This document shows, piece after piece, positions 1 to 8,694 of a stretch of DNA of 64,000 nucleotides; the stretch's first letter is position 1; each line of letters opens with the position of its first letter. Position numbers and translations under genes: made by a program. Where the stretch lies: contig OZ241878.1 in the NCBI GenBank assembly GCA_965203365.1, forward strand, positions 496,001 to 560,000. The letters are read 5' to 3'. The DNA is from VYFG01 sp965203365. Lineage in GTDB: Bacteria; Pseudomonadota; Gammaproteobacteria; Arenicellales; Poriferihabitantaceae. Below the pieces are notes generated by a model. It saw only the letters and a list, made by a program, of their open reading frames with translations. It did no database searches and was not told where the DNA came from.

Positions 1-2
1 AT

Positions 3-425
3 CAGGGAAAGTCCGTGTTCAGCGTACTGGCTGAACGTCTGGATAACGACCATTCGATTCAGGCGAAACTTTGCATTGATGTGCGCCGGGAACATGGCAA
101 TACCACTGAAACCGACGGGATTGTGCGACGCTTTGCGCAGGATTTCGTTCGTTATCAATGGCCCGGTGACCGGCTGCCGGAGGTATACTACGACCCGCGG
201 TCCCTGGATCCGACCCAGCACAAGAGAAGCGCATTACACGCTAAGTGCGTCTCAATCGATGGGCAGGCGGCGTTGGTGACTTCCGCCAACTTCACGGAGG
301 CTGCTCAGCAGCGCAACATTGAACTGGGTGTGCTGATTCGCTCCAGAGACATTGCTCGTCGGATTGAAGAGCATTTCACCCACCTCATTCAAGGATCGCA
401 TCTGGTTCGACTGATCCTGTCGTAA
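3..425 (+). CDS. PLD-like phosphodiesterase/nuclease family protein, C-terminal part (partial, open at window start)
   Basis: The frame is open to the left edge, so only the last 140 or so residues are present. The visible part carries one HKD motif of the phospholipase D superfamily: LHAKCVSIDG gives the H-x-K-x4-D core, followed by TSANFTEAAQQRNIELGVLI, the conserved serine/asparagine strand and the NxE turn. Members of this family are dimeric or two-HKD phosphodiesterases; a PLD-fold protein of this kind (DrmC) occurs in DISARM defence loci, but nothing downstream here supports DISARM. The catalytic family is clear; substrate and true start lie outside the window. Confidence 0.8.
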   Translation, partial: QGKSVFSVLAERLDNDHSIQAKLCIDVRREHGNTTETDGIVRRFAQDFVRYQWPGDRLPEVYYDPRSLDPTQHKRSALHAKCVSIDGQAALVTSANFTEAAQQRNIELGVLIRSRDIARRIEEHFTHLIQGSHLVRLILS

Positions 426-765
426 CCCATGTCGGCCAGAAAACCCTGTGATGACCCACCATGGCGTGGGGTGAAGCCGACTCGGGCCATTTCAATGGGG
501 GGCCTGATGGAACCCGACACCGACCTCTTCCTCATCAAGGTACCTTGCCCATCGTGGGGCGCAATGACGGGTCACCTCAACTGGAGTCCAACCGAAAACC
601 TAACACATATCCATTCCCCTACCGGACCGGCTACCGGTACAATGGGGGATCGTCGTCGCCGTTATGGCTGAGAGCCTGCCCCATGATGGCCGTTGAACTT
701 GGAGGGGTGGGGTCAGTCGTCGCTGCGGTAAGATCAATTTCCAACGGCTTTTGGGGAGTTCAGAT
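426..765. other. intergenic stretch without a convincing gene
   Basis: About 340 bases between the PLD-like gene and the amidohydrolase. Short frames exist on both strands but none has a family motif or a clear ribosome-binding site. A TACAAT hexamer near 639 within CCGG-rich repeats could be part of a promoter for the next gene, which is only a guess. A GGGGAG Shine-Dalgarno sequence at 753-758 belongs to the next gene. Confidence 0.5.
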
Positions 766-2007
766 ATGAATACACCGAATCGGATTGAAGTGGATGCGGA
801 TCGCTTGTGGCAGTCCCTGATGGACATGGCCAGGATCGGAGCGACGGACAAGGGCGGAGTCTGCCGGCTCGCCATGACCGATCTGGATCAGGAGGGGAGA
901 AACCTGCTGTTGGAATGGTGCCGCCCTTTGGGCTGTCGCCATGCCCTGGATCGGGCCGGCAACCTGTTCATCCGACGGCCCGGCCAAGACGACACCCTCC
1001 CGGCGGTCATGACGGGCAGTCATCTGGACAGTCAGCCCACCGGGGGTCGGTTTGACGGGGTGTATGGGGTGCTCGCCGGCCTGGAGGTGTTCCGGGCCTT
1101 GGCGGATCAGGGCGTGACGACCCGGGCGCCACTGGAACTGGCGGTCTGGAACAATGAGGAAGGCTGCCGATTCTCTCCCCCCATGATGGGGTCAGGCGCC
1201 TATGCGGGGGTGTTCGAACTGGATTGGGTCTATGCCCTGAAAGACGAGCAGGGTCGGACGGTGGGAGAGGAGTTGGAGCGATTGCAATGGGTCGGGGAAG
1301 GATTGGGTGACCGCTCTGTCGATGCCTATTTCGAGGCCCACATCGAGCAGGGCCCGGTGCTGGAGAACGAGGCCAAGACCATCGGCGTGGTGACCGGGGG
1401 CCATGGGCAACGCTGGTATGAACTGAATGTGTACGGACAGGAAGCCCATGCGGGACCGACCCCGATGCCGCTGCGAAAGGATGCCTTGGTCTGTGCGTCC
1501 GAGATGATCGGCACCGTCAATCGTCTGGGGCATGATCATGCGCCCGACGCGGCCTTGACCTGCGGCTTGATCAAGGTGATTCCGGGCAGTCGCAATGTGA
1601 TTCCGGGACATGTCTGGGTGACCATCGACACCCGGCACCCGGAAGATCAGGTCCTGTCGACCATCGAGCAGTCTCTGCGCGAGCGTTTCGATGCCATTGC
1701 CGAACGGCATGGATGTCGTTATGACCTGTCCGTCTTCTGGGTGTCACCGTCAACGGCATTCGACCCGGACTGTGTCGATCTGGTCCGACAAGGGGCGCAG
1801 CGGGGAGGCTACGGTCACCGCGATATCATCAGTGGGGCCGGGCATGATGCGATCTACATGGCGCGAAAAGTGCCCACGGCGATGATCTTCGTGCCCTGTG
1901 AAGGCGGGATCAGTCACAACGAGATCGAGAACGCGCAACCGGCGGATTTGGGGGCTGGTTGTCAGGTGCTGCTGGAGGCCATGGTAGCCCGGGCGGGAAC
2001 AGTCTGA
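766..2007 (+). CDS. M20-family Zn-dependent hydrolase (allantoate / N-carbamoyl-amino-acid amidohydrolase type)
   Basis: A 413-residue protein of the usual length for the AllC/HyuC (amidase, hydantoinase/carbamoylase) branch of M20 peptidases, which cleave ureido or carbamoyl amides using two metal ions. Metal-ligand motifs appear in order: TGSHLDSQPTGGRFDG, WNNEEGCRF, FEAHIEQGPVLE, and the C-terminal GGISHNEIE. The lid-domain dimer motif GQEAHAGPTPM is present. The ATG at 766 is chosen because GGGGAG lies about seven bases upstream; the in-frame TTG at 751 overlaps that site. The product probably releases ammonium or an amino acid in purine, pyrimidine or hydantoin breakdown, but the exact substrate cannot be read from sequence. 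It stands alone, convergent with the PhyH gene. Confidence 0.9.
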   Translation: MNTPNRIEVDADRLWQSLMDMARIGATDKGGVCRLAMTDLDQEGRNLLLEWCRPLGCRHALDRAGNLFIRRPGQDDTLPAVMTGSHLDSQPTGGRFDGVYGVLAGLEVFRALADQGVTTRAPLELAVWNNEEGCRFSPPMMGSGAYAGVFELDWVYALKDEQGRTVGEELERLQWVGEGLGDRSVDAYFEAHIEQGPVLENEAKTIGVVTGGHGQRWYELNVYGQEAHAGPTPMPLRKDALVCASEMIGTVNRLGHDHAPDAALTCGLIKVIPGSRNVIPGHVWVTIDTRHPEDQVLSTIEQSLRERFDAIAERHGCRYDLSVFWVSPSTAFDPDCVDLVRQGAQRGGYGHRDIISGAGHDAIYMARKVPTAMIFVPCEGGISHNEIENAQPADLGAGCQVLLEAMVARAGTV

Positions 2008-2048
2008 TCTCTGTCGCCCTTTTCTGAAAATCGCGTCGCCGCTTTTTT

Positions 2049-2891
2049 TCAGGGCCACTGAAGCCAGGTGCGGGGATCCGGCAACTCGGGCCGGAAATAG
2101 CAGATCATGCGTCCGTCGGGACCGGCCCTTGAGTCCGCTCGCCAAGGCGCAATTCCATGCAGGGCCATGCGGTGCAGCAGATAACATTGCCCCGGCTGGG
2201 CATGAATCTCCCTTCGAGGACAACGCTCGAAGATCTCGCGTCGAAGTGCATGATACGCATCGGTCAGGTCCAGATCTTTCCAGGTGCTGACCTCCCGATC
2301 GGCCAGCAGCCGTCGGAACCATTGCTGGGCCATGCGGTGTGAACCCTCCCAGACCACCAAGGGCGAGGCACCTGCCGGGACATCCACCAAGGGGATACCG
2401 AGAATGTAGGCGTGGTGTTCTCCGAGATACCGTCGGCGGTTGGATCCGCGTCTTAGCAGCCCGTCAAGATGCGCGGCATCCTGATGTTGCCGATAACGAT
2501 GGCTGGCGGCCGATTCCTCATCCGATCGGGCCGGATAACCGGGCAGGCAAACGGAAATCTGGGCCTTGTCCAGAGGCAATTCCCGGAAAGCCGAGGTGCC
2601 GGCAAGATAAGTCAAGGCCCGACCGGTCAGTGCCGGTCCATTCCCCACCGCGCCATAGCGGTCATTGTCCAGGGCATTGACGCCCACAAACCAGGTCTGC
2701 CCATGTCGCCACCCATGGCGATGCGCCGAGTCTTTCAGAGTCTGTCGCGCGGCCGGCAGCGCATGGTGGATCCACTGAAGCACGGCCGGGTCGTGGTCGA
2801 ACAGGACCCAACCGGCTTGCTGGAAAGCGCGGTCGATTTCCGAGTGGAGATTCGGAGCCCCGGGCGTTGACCGGGGTTGGGGGGTGTTCAC
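2049..2891 (-). CDS. phytanoyl-CoA dioxygenase (PhyH) family protein
   Basis: About 280 residues. The HQDAAHLDG segment supplies the H-x-D iron ligands and LLHRMALHGIAPWRA the distal histidine and 2-oxoglutarate-binding side of a non-haem Fe(II) oxygenase. Length and motif spacing fit the PhyH family, whose bacterial members hydroxylate diverse small molecules rather than phytanoyl-CoA itself. The reading frame stays open much further upstream, across the MoaD-like gene on the other strand, so the GTG at 2891 was chosen because it opens just before the conserved region and leaves a short divergent promoter gap before 2934. The substrate is unknown. Divergence from the MoaD/BNR pair suggests shared regulation. 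Confidence 0.75.
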   Translation of the reverse strand: MNTPQPRSTPGAPNLHSEIDRAFQQAGWVLFDHDPAVLQWIHHALPAARQTLKDSAHRHGWRHGQTWFVGVNALDNDRYGAVGNGPALTGRALTYLAGTSAFRELPLDKAQISVCLPGYPARSDEESAASHRYRQHQDAAHLDGLLRRGSNRRRYLGEHHAYILGIPLVDVPAGASPLVVWEGSHRMAQQWFRRLLADREVSTWKDLDLTDAYHALRREIFERCPRREIHAQPGQCYLLHRMALHGIAPWRADSRAGPDGRMICYFRPELPDPRTWLQWP

Positions 2892-2933
2892 GTCGTCGGG
2901 CCTGCTATAATCTGGATCACGAATTGAAACATC

Positions 2934-3206
2934 ATGGCTGTCGTCAATTTTACTGCCAATTTGAGACGTCACGTATCGTGCCCTCGCACAGAGGCAGAGG
3001 GGGACACGGTCTGTGAAGTCCTGGACAACGTGTTCGCCCGATTTCCGTTCCTGCGGGGATATGTGGTGGATGAACACGGGGCCCTGAGACAGCACATGGC
3101 GGTCTTTCTGGATGGGGTCGCGGTCTCCGATCGGCAGCGTCTGAGCGATCCGGTGCCAGCACCAGGCTCGGAGATCCACGTGTTCCAGGCCCTTTCCGGG
3201 GGGTGA
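2934..3206 (+). CDS. MoaD/ThiS family small sulfur-carrier-like protein
   Basis: A 90-residue protein with the beta-grasp pattern (an NFTANLRRHV first strand and a DTVCEVLDNVFARFP helix) that ends in ...VFQALSGG. The C-terminal Gly-Gly is the group adenylated and thiocarboxylated in MoaD and ThiS. It lies just upstream of the BNR-repeat gene with about 35 bases between them. From memory, this MoaD-like plus BNR/sialidase-fold pairing recurs in other bacteria, but its function is not established. No E1-like activating enzyme or molybdopterin gene is adjacent, so a role in molybdopterin synthesis is not supported by context. Confidence 0.82.
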   Translation: MAVVNFTANLRRHVSCPRTEAEGDTVCEVLDNVFARFPFLRGYVVDEHGALRQHMAVFLDGVAVSDRQRLSDPVPAPGSEIHVFQALSGG

Positions 3207-3241
3207 TGGAACCATGATGAGACTATGACAGGAGGCTTCCG

Positions 3242-4354
3242 ATGATTCAGCCGATTCTCCGAGTCGCCACCCGCAAGGGGCTTTTCCGGGTCACCCGACC
3301 CGGGGGCCACTGGCAGGCGCAGGAACCAGCCTTTCTGGGCGATAATGTCAGTGCCGTGCTGCATCATCCGGTCAGCGGATATCTGTACGCAGCGCTGGAC
3401 CACGGCCATTTCGGGGTGAAACTGCAACGATCCACCGATGGGGGGGAGAACTGGCAGGAAATTCCGGTGCCGGAAAACCCACCGAGACCGGAAGGGACGG
3501 ATCCCTGGGTGGATTTTTTGGGTCGGACGATCCCCGATGCCTTGCAACTGATCTGGTGCCTGGAAGCCGGTCACCCATCCCAAGGAGGGCGGCTTTGGGC
3601 CGGCACCGCGCCGGGCGGGCTGTTTCGCAGCGAGGATCATGGTGACAGCTGGGATCTGGTCGACTCCCTTTGGAACCATCCCGGGCGCCAGCAGTGGGTG
3701 GGGGGCGGGTTGGATTCGCCGGGTATTCACTCCATTTTGATCCACCCTGATCATCCGTCGGACATTACCCTCGCCGTGTCTTGTGGGGGCATCTGGCACA
3801 GCCCGGACGATGGGGAAACCTGGGAAAACATCGGTCAGGGCATGGTGGCCCCTTATACACCCCCCGAGTACGCCCATGATCCGGGTTCCCAGGATGTGCA
3901 CCGTCTGGTTCGTTGTCGGGCTGAACCGGACCGGATGTGGCTGCAGCATCATGACGGCATCTACCGGTCCGATGATGGCGGGCGCCAGTGGCGCCGGATC
4001 CAGCCGGTCTCTCCGGGGGATTTTGGCTTCCCGGTCGTGGTGGATGACACCCATCCAGACCGAGCCTGGTTCGTGCCGGCCATCAAGGATGAGCACCGGG
4101 TCCCACCGAACGGCCAGATGGCGGTCAACCGGACTGATGATGGAGGACAGACCTTTACCACCTATCGGGAGGGGCTGCCGGGACCCTTGGCGTATGATCT
4201 GGTCTTCCGGCATGCATTGGATCGTGACCCGGTGACGGGCTTTTTGGCCATGGGGAGTACCACCGGATCCCTGTGGGTTAGTGAGAATGACGGCGAGTCC
4301 TGGCAGACGGTATCCCACCATTTGCCACCGGTATACGCCCTGCGGTTCGACTGA
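3242..4354 (+). CDS. BNR/WD40-YVTN-like beta-propeller protein (exo-alpha-sialidase-like fold)
   Basis: A 370-residue protein with several Asp-box repeats of the S-x-D-x-G-x-x-W kind: RSTDGGENW, RSEDHGDSW, HSPDDGETW, RSDDGGRQW, RTDDGGQTF and VSENDGESW, spaced as in a beta-propeller. No signal peptide is seen, so it is likely cytoplasmic. True sialidases also need an arginine triad and an FRIP motif, which I do not see, so the enzyme name should not be taken literally. It probably forms a functional pair with the upstream MoaD-like protein. An RBS-like AGGAGG precedes the ATG. Confidence 0.82.
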   Translation: MIQPILRVATRKGLFRVTRPGGHWQAQEPAFLGDNVSAVLHHPVSGYLYAALDHGHFGVKLQRSTDGGENWQEIPVPENPPRPEGTDPWVDFLGRTIPDALQLIWCLEAGHPSQGGRLWAGTAPGGLFRSEDHGDSWDLVDSLWNHPGRQQWVGGGLDSPGIHSILIHPDHPSDITLAVSCGGIWHSPDDGETWENIGQGMVAPYTPPEYAHDPGSQDVHRLVRCRAEPDRMWLQHHDGIYRSDDGGRQWRRIQPVSPGDFGFPVVVDDTHPDRAWFVPAIKDEHRVPPNGQMAVNRTDDGGQTFTTYREGLPGPLAYDLVFRHALDRDPVTGFLAMGSTTGSLWVSENDGESWQTVSHHLPPVYALRFD

Positions 4355-4375
4355 CCGCGAAGTCCCCATGCTCCG

Positions 4376-5074
4376 ATGACCAATTCTGCGCCATGGGTGA
4401 TGCCTCCTCCGGCCGCCCCCTGGTTGCCGGTCCAGGGCAGCGAGGCACGTTTTCCGGTCCATCGAATCTATTGTGTCGGGCGCAATTATGCAGCCCATGC
4501 CCGGGAAATGGGGCATGATCCCGATCGGGAAAGGCCGTTTTTCTTTCTCAAGAGCCCGGACAACCTGCTGCGGGATGGGCAGAATTTTCCCTATCCGTCG
4601 AAATCCTCGAATGTGCACCATGAAATCGAACTGGTGGTGGCCATTGGCCAGGGGGGGCACGACATCCAGGTGCCCCATGCGCTCGATCATGTCTGGGGGT
4701 ATGCGGTCGGTCTGGACATGACGCGAAGAGACCTTCAGGCGGACATGAAGCATGCCGGTCGGCCTTGGGAAATTGGCAAGGCCTTCGAACATTCCGCTCC
4801 CTGCAGCGCGGTGATGCCCGCCGACCGGACCGGCCATCCGGTCGAAGGCCAGGTGGAACTCCGGGTCAATGGTGAAGTGCGTCAGCAAGGGAATCTGGAT
4901 CAACTGATCTGGACAGTGCCGGAGATTGTCGCCTGCCTGTCCGGTTGGTTTGTTCTCAGACCCGGTGACTTGATCATGACCGGAACACCAGCGGGCGTCG
5001 GGCCGGTCATCTGCGGAGATGTGATGGAAGGCTCCATTGAGAGAGTGGGAACCATCACTACCCGGGTGGTTTGA
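4376..5074 (+). CDS. fumarylacetoacetate hydrolase (FAH) family protein
   Basis: A 232-residue FAH-domain protein. The metal-binding pattern is visible: NVHHEIELVVAIG gives the E-x-E pair and VGLDMTRRDLQ the aspartate, with KSPDNLL and the C-terminal GDLIMTGTPAGVGP strand characteristic of FAH/HpcE/YcgM proteins. These enzymes hydrolyse or decarboxylate acylpyruvates and related 2-oxo acids. Twenty-one bases separate it from the BNR gene upstream and 21 bases from the TauD-like gene downstream, so it probably sits in one operon. Substrate unknown. Confidence 0.88.
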   Translation: MTNSAPWVMPPPAAPWLPVQGSEARFPVHRIYCVGRNYAAHAREMGHDPDRERPFFFLKSPDNLLRDGQNFPYPSKSSNVHHEIELVVAIGQGGHDIQVPHALDHVWGYAVGLDMTRRDLQADMKHAGRPWEIGKAFEHSAPCSAVMPADRTGHPVEGQVELRVNGEVRQQGNLDQLIWTVPEIVACLSGWFVLRPGDLIMTGTPAGVGPVICGDVMEGSIERVGTITTRVV

Positions 5075-5095
5075 ATCGCCGGTCAGGGGCTTGTC

Positions 5096-6103
5096 ATGGC
5101 ACTCCATTATCTTGACTGTACCGATGAAATCACCCCGATTCGCGAGATTCCTGCGGATCGGAGAGCGTGGTTGGCCCACGACATCGTGGAATCGGACTGG
5201 CGATTCACTCTGGACGACCGCCTGCGTCAGGAACTGGATCGCCTGGCGGAATTCCTGGAGGCCAACCCGTTGCAGAATCTTCAGCGTCGGGTGTCGGAAC
5301 TGTCCTTGCCGAGCTGTGAGGCCCTGATGGGAAAAATGAAGGAAACCCTGGACCAGGGGGTGGGCTTTGCGGTGTTGCACCAGATGCCCATGGATGATTA
5401 TTCCCTGGAGATCATGGTGGAAATCTACTGGTTGCTCGGCCAGTTCATTGGCCGTCCGGTGGCCCAGAAGTGGAATGGGGAAATGATCTATAGCGTGCGG
5501 GATACCGGGCAGGCCTATCAGTATGGCGTGCGGGGATCTCATACCTCGGTGGAACTGGTCTTCCACACCGACAATGCGTTTGCGAAGAGGGTGCCGGATT
5601 ATGTGGGCCTGTTGTGCCGTCATCCGGCGGCGGCCGGTGGCGCCAGTCGATTCTGCAGTTTGTATACCGTGCATCAATGCCTGCAGGAACAATTCCCCGA
5701 CGAACTGGCCAGATTATACCGGCCAATGTATTTTGATCGTCAGAAGGAGCATCGGGAAGGGGCTGCCCCGGTATGTCTGGCCCCCTATTTCAGCTGGCAT
5801 GGCGACCGGCTGAATGCCCGGGCCAATTCGTCCTTGGTCAGAAAGGGGTATGAAGTGGTGGGAGAGGTATTGGATCCAGCCCTTTCGGATGCTCTGGATG
5901 CCATTGATGCGGTCTGTGCCCGGAACGAAATCTGGTACGAAGCCCCACTGGAACGTGGAGAGATCCAATACCTCAACAACCATGAAGTGGGGCATTACCG
6001 CTCGGCATTCCGCGATCACGACGATCCTGAAAAAAGACGTCACCTATTCCGCCTGTGGCATCGTGAGCACGGTTCGACCAGCTACGACGGTGAGTACTTG
6101 TAG
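5096..6103 (+). CDS. TauD/TfdA-family 2-oxoglutarate-dependent dioxygenase
   Basis: A 335-residue protein. VFHTDNAF supplies the H-x-D iron ligands; NNHEVGHYRSAFRDHDD followed by KRRHLFRLWHRE supplies the distal region and the 2-oxoglutarate-binding arginine typical of the TauD/clavaminate-synthase-like fold. Proteins of this family hydroxylate taurine, betaines, carnitine precursors or aryloxyacids. As the last gene of a probable MoaD/BNR/FAH/TauD-like operon it may catalyse an oxygenation that feeds the FAH step; that link is inference. Confidence 0.8.
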   Translation: MALHYLDCTDEITPIREIPADRRAWLAHDIVESDWRFTLDDRLRQELDRLAEFLEANPLQNLQRRVSELSLPSCEALMGKMKETLDQGVGFAVLHQMPMDDYSLEIMVEIYWLLGQFIGRPVAQKWNGEMIYSVRDTGQAYQYGVRGSHTSVELVFHTDNAFAKRVPDYVGLLCRHPAAAGGASRFCSLYTVHQCLQEQFPDELARLYRPMYFDRQKEHREGAAPVCLAPYFSWHGDRLNARANSSLVRKGYEVVGEVLDPALSDALDAIDAVCARNEIWYEAPLERGEIQYLNNHEVGHYRSAFRDHDDPEKRRHLFRLWHREHGSTSYDGEYL

Positions 6104-6146
6104 CGGTATGGGACCCCATGGTCCTGGTCCAGATACGGGGCGGGAT

Positions 6147-7148
6147 TCAGGCTGACTGACTGGACGGCAGATCCAGCAACAGCTTCCCCCGACTTTGACG
6201 ACTTTCCAGGTAGTCCATCGCTTCGCCGGCGGACTCGAGGGGGAAGCGACGGTCGGTGGAGAGGATGAGGTCGCCTTGTCGGACGGCCTCAAACAGGTCG
6301 TTCGTGCGCCAGGCGATTTCAGCCCGGTCCGCCAGATAGTGGGCAAGGTGGGGACGGGTAAAGAAAACCGAACCGGCTTCGGCCAAGGCCAGGGGGCGGA
6401 TGGATTTCACCAGCCCGGACGCCCCGCCGTAGTTCACGATGGTGCCCCGAGAGCGCAGACAACGGATGCTGCGATCGATGGTCTCGGCGCCGACCGCATC
6501 ATAGACGACCTGAACGCCGTTGCCTTCGGTGATGTCGACCACGGCGGGCAGAAAATCAATGTCGCGGTACAAGAGGGTGTGTTCAGCCCCCAAGGCCGAA
6601 GCGATCCGGGCTTTTTCTGGACTGCCTACCGTGGTGATGACGCGGAGGCCTTTTCGCACCAGCAGCTGAATCAGGATCTGGCCCACACCACCCGCTCCGG
6701 CATGAACCAGACTCCACTGCCCCGGCTCAAGGGGAACCACGGAATGGGACAGATAATGGGCAGTACAGCCCTGGAGCATCAGGGTGGTACCTGTATCGAA
6801 GTCGATATCCGGCGGCAGCTTGACCAGCTTCCAGGCCGGCACACAGGCGGCTTCGGCGTAGCTACCGCGTGAGAGGCACCACGCCACTCGATCTCCCTCC
6901 TGGCAATCGCCGGACCGGTGGGTCTCGGTGACCACTCCGGCCCCTTCCATACCCAAGGTAAAGGGAAGGGGCGTGCCGTAGGTTTTGGAATTGCGATACT
7001 GACCTTCGCGCATGTAGACATCGATGAAGTTCACTCCCGCTACCATGAGCTCGACACGGACCTCACCGGGTTTCGGGGTCGGTAAGGGAACCATGCCCAG
7101 CGCGATGCGATCGCTCCCGCCATAGGCATGCACCTGAATCGCTCGCAT
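6147..7148 (-). CDS. zinc-independent quinone oxidoreductase / MDR-family alcohol dehydrogenase-like protein
   Basis: A 333-residue medium-chain dehydrogenase/reductase. The N-terminal segment (GGSDRIALG, PGEVRVELMVAGVNFIDVYMR) and the NADPH-binding HAGAGGVGQILIQLL match NADPH:quinone reductases of the QorA type, and no structural zinc cysteine cluster is seen. It is the promoter-distal gene of a leftward three-gene operon; four bases separate it from the acyl-CoA ligase stop. It could recycle or reduce an enone or quinone intermediate, but no specific substrate is indicated. Confidence 0.88.
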   Translation of the reverse strand: MRAIQVHAYGGSDRIALGMVPLPTPKPGEVRVELMVAGVNFIDVYMREGQYRNSKTYGTPLPFTLGMEGAGVVTETHRSGDCQEGDRVAWCLSRGSYAEAACVPAWKLVKLPPDIDFDTGTTLMLQGCTAHYLSHSVVPLEPGQWSLVHAGAGGVGQILIQLLVRKGLRVITTVGSPEKARIASALGAEHTLLYRDIDFLPAVVDITEGNGVQVVYDAVGAETIDRSIRCLRSRGTIVNYGGASGLVKSIRPLALAEAGSVFFTRPHLAHYLADRAEIAWRTNDLFEAVRQGDLILSTDRRFPLESAGEAMDYLESRQSRGKLLLDLPSSQSA

Positions 7149-7152
7149 GGCC

Positions 7153-8694
7153 CTACGGCTTTTGGATCAGGTCCGGCAACCGCAGCCGTTGGATCTTGCC
7201 GGATGGGCCCTTGGGCAGATCATCCAGAAAAAAGATCGATTTGGGACATTTGACGTGGCCGACCGCTTGTTCGCAAAACCGTTTCAATTCCTCCTCGGTG
7301 ACGTGGTGTCCATCCCGTATCACCACACAGGCCACCACTTCCTGTCCGTAGTGCTCGTGGTCGACCCCGACCGCCGCCGCTTCCAAAATCGCATCATGTT
7401 GATAGAGCACCTCATCAATTTCGCGCGGAGCGATATTCTCGCCGCCCCGGATGATGAGTTCCTTCGATCGACCCGTGATGAACAGATAACCCTCCTCATC
7501 TTGGTTTCCGAGGTCGCCGGTGCGGAACCATTCACCGTCCCAAAATGCGGAGGCCGTGATCTCGGGGCTGCGGTAATAGCCCTCCATCACGTTGTTGCCC
7601 CGGACCACCAGCTCGCCGGTGACATGGGGTGGGCAATCGTTTCCCTTGGGGTCCACCACCCGAATCTGATTGCCACAGGCCAGGCCGACCGAGCCGGGTT
7701 TTCGTTCACGTGGCGGCATCGGATTGGTGGCGACGGTGCCAGCGGTCTCGGTCAGACCGAGGGTTTCGATCATGGGCACCTGGTAGGTGTCCTCCCACTG
7801 TCGCAGGACCGTGGCCGGCAAGGGGGCGGAGGCCGAGCGGGCAAACCGGAAGGCAGACAGGCGCGGGTCCGCGCCGAAACGGAAGTTCTCTTCCGCCACG
7901 CGGTCCAGCAGATACTGGATGATGGTCGGTACCAGACTCGACCAGGTGCAACCCTGCTCGGCGACCAGATTCCAGAACTGACTGGCCCGAAAGCGCGACG
8001 GCATGACCACACTGCCAGCGCTGATCAATGGGGCCATCACCGTGACCATGGCCCCATTGATGTGGTAGATGGGCAGCACGCAAAGCGCTCGGTCCTCAGT
8101 TCTGAGACCATGCCCCCGAATGACATTTTCGCCGCCGGCATGAATGGACCGGTGGTTCATGACCGCCCCCTTGGGCAGCCCGGTGGAACCTGAAGTGTAG
8201 AGCAGCAGGGCCGGATCCCTTTCCGCCAATTCGATGGAAGTATCCGGGATGGCACGGAGGCCCTCGGCCAACCAGTCCGGTTCCCGGTCGTCATCCAGCT
8301 CGACCACCCGGATATGTCGGTCGACAGAGGCGATCAGTTCCTTCAATCGCTGACGGTAGACGGATGAGACGAACACCAGTTCCGTGTCGGAATGTCCTAG
8401 TACATGTTCAAGTTGCCGGGGGCCTGACACTGCGTTGAGTGGCACGACCACCCGGCCGGCCGCCATGATGCCGAGAAAGATCTGAGTGGTCCAGTAGCCG
8501 TTGTCCAGCAGGAAAGCCACCTTGGCACCGGCTGGCACCCCCGACTGCGCCAGATACCCCCGCAAGGCATCCGTGTGGGCCTTGAGTTGGCGGAACGTCA
8601 ATGTCCGTTCATGTTCCGGGTCCACCAGGAAGCAGCGGTCGCCATGGGCAACGGAAAGGTGGCGGATGACCGCCTCAAGGGTCCGGGTAACCAT
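7153..8694 (-). CDS. AMP-binding acyl-CoA synthetase/ligase (sulfoacetate-CoA ligase-like by context)
   Basis: A 513-residue ANL-superfamily ligase. The P-loop LLYTSGSTGLPKGAVMNH, ETLGLTETAG, the WFRTGDLGNQDEEGYLFITGR hinge (GD and R) and the C-terminal catalytic lysine in DLPKGPSGKIQRL are all present. The ATG at 8694 overlaps the stop of the upstream aldehyde dehydrogenase (TGATG), so the two are probably translationally coupled. In sulfoacetate degraders a ligase (SauT) partners with an acylating sulfoacetaldehyde dehydrogenase (SauS) of the kind found next door. That makes sulfoacetate a candidate substrate, but other short acids are possible. Confidence 0.82.
   Translation of the reverse strand: MVTRTLEAVIRHLSVAHGDRCFLVDPEHERTLTFRQLKAHTDALRGYLAQSGVPAGAKVAFLLDNGYWTTQIFLGIMAAGRVVVPLNAVSGPRQLEHVLGHSDTELVFVSSVYRQRLKELIASVDRHIRVVELDDDREPDWLAEGLRAIPDTSIELAERDPALLLYTSGSTGLPKGAVMNHRSIHAGGENVIRGHGLRTEDRALCVLPIYHINGAMVTVMAPLISAGSVVMPSRFRASQFWNLVAEQGCTWSSLVPTIIQYLLDRVAEENFRFGADPRLSAFRFARSASAPLPATVLRQWEDTYQVPMIETLGLTETAGTVATNPMPPRERKPGSVGLACGNQIRVVDPKGNDCPPHVTGELVVRGNNVMEGYYRSPEITASAFWDGEWFRTGDLGNQDEEGYLFITGRSKELIIRGGENIAPREIDEVLYQHDAILEAAAVGVDHEHYGQEVVACVVIRDGHHVTEEELKRFCEQAVGHVKCPKSIFFLDDLPKGPSGKIQRLRLPDLIQKP

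Noticed and set aside
1..425. DISARM locus based on a DrmC-like PLD protein
   Set aside because: Only the C-terminal part is visible and the next genes are metabolic, not drmA/drmB/drmMI; the rest lies outside the window.
1192..1710. 172-codon minus-strand frame inside the M20 hydrolase
   Set aside because: Shadow of the amidohydrolase; no motif.
2969..5692. 907-codon open frame on the minus strand
   Set aside because: It runs antisense to the MoaD-like, BNR, FAH and TauD-like genes, all of which have clear family motifs, and its own composition (His/Pro/Arg-rich) is that of a shadow frame in GC-rich DNA.
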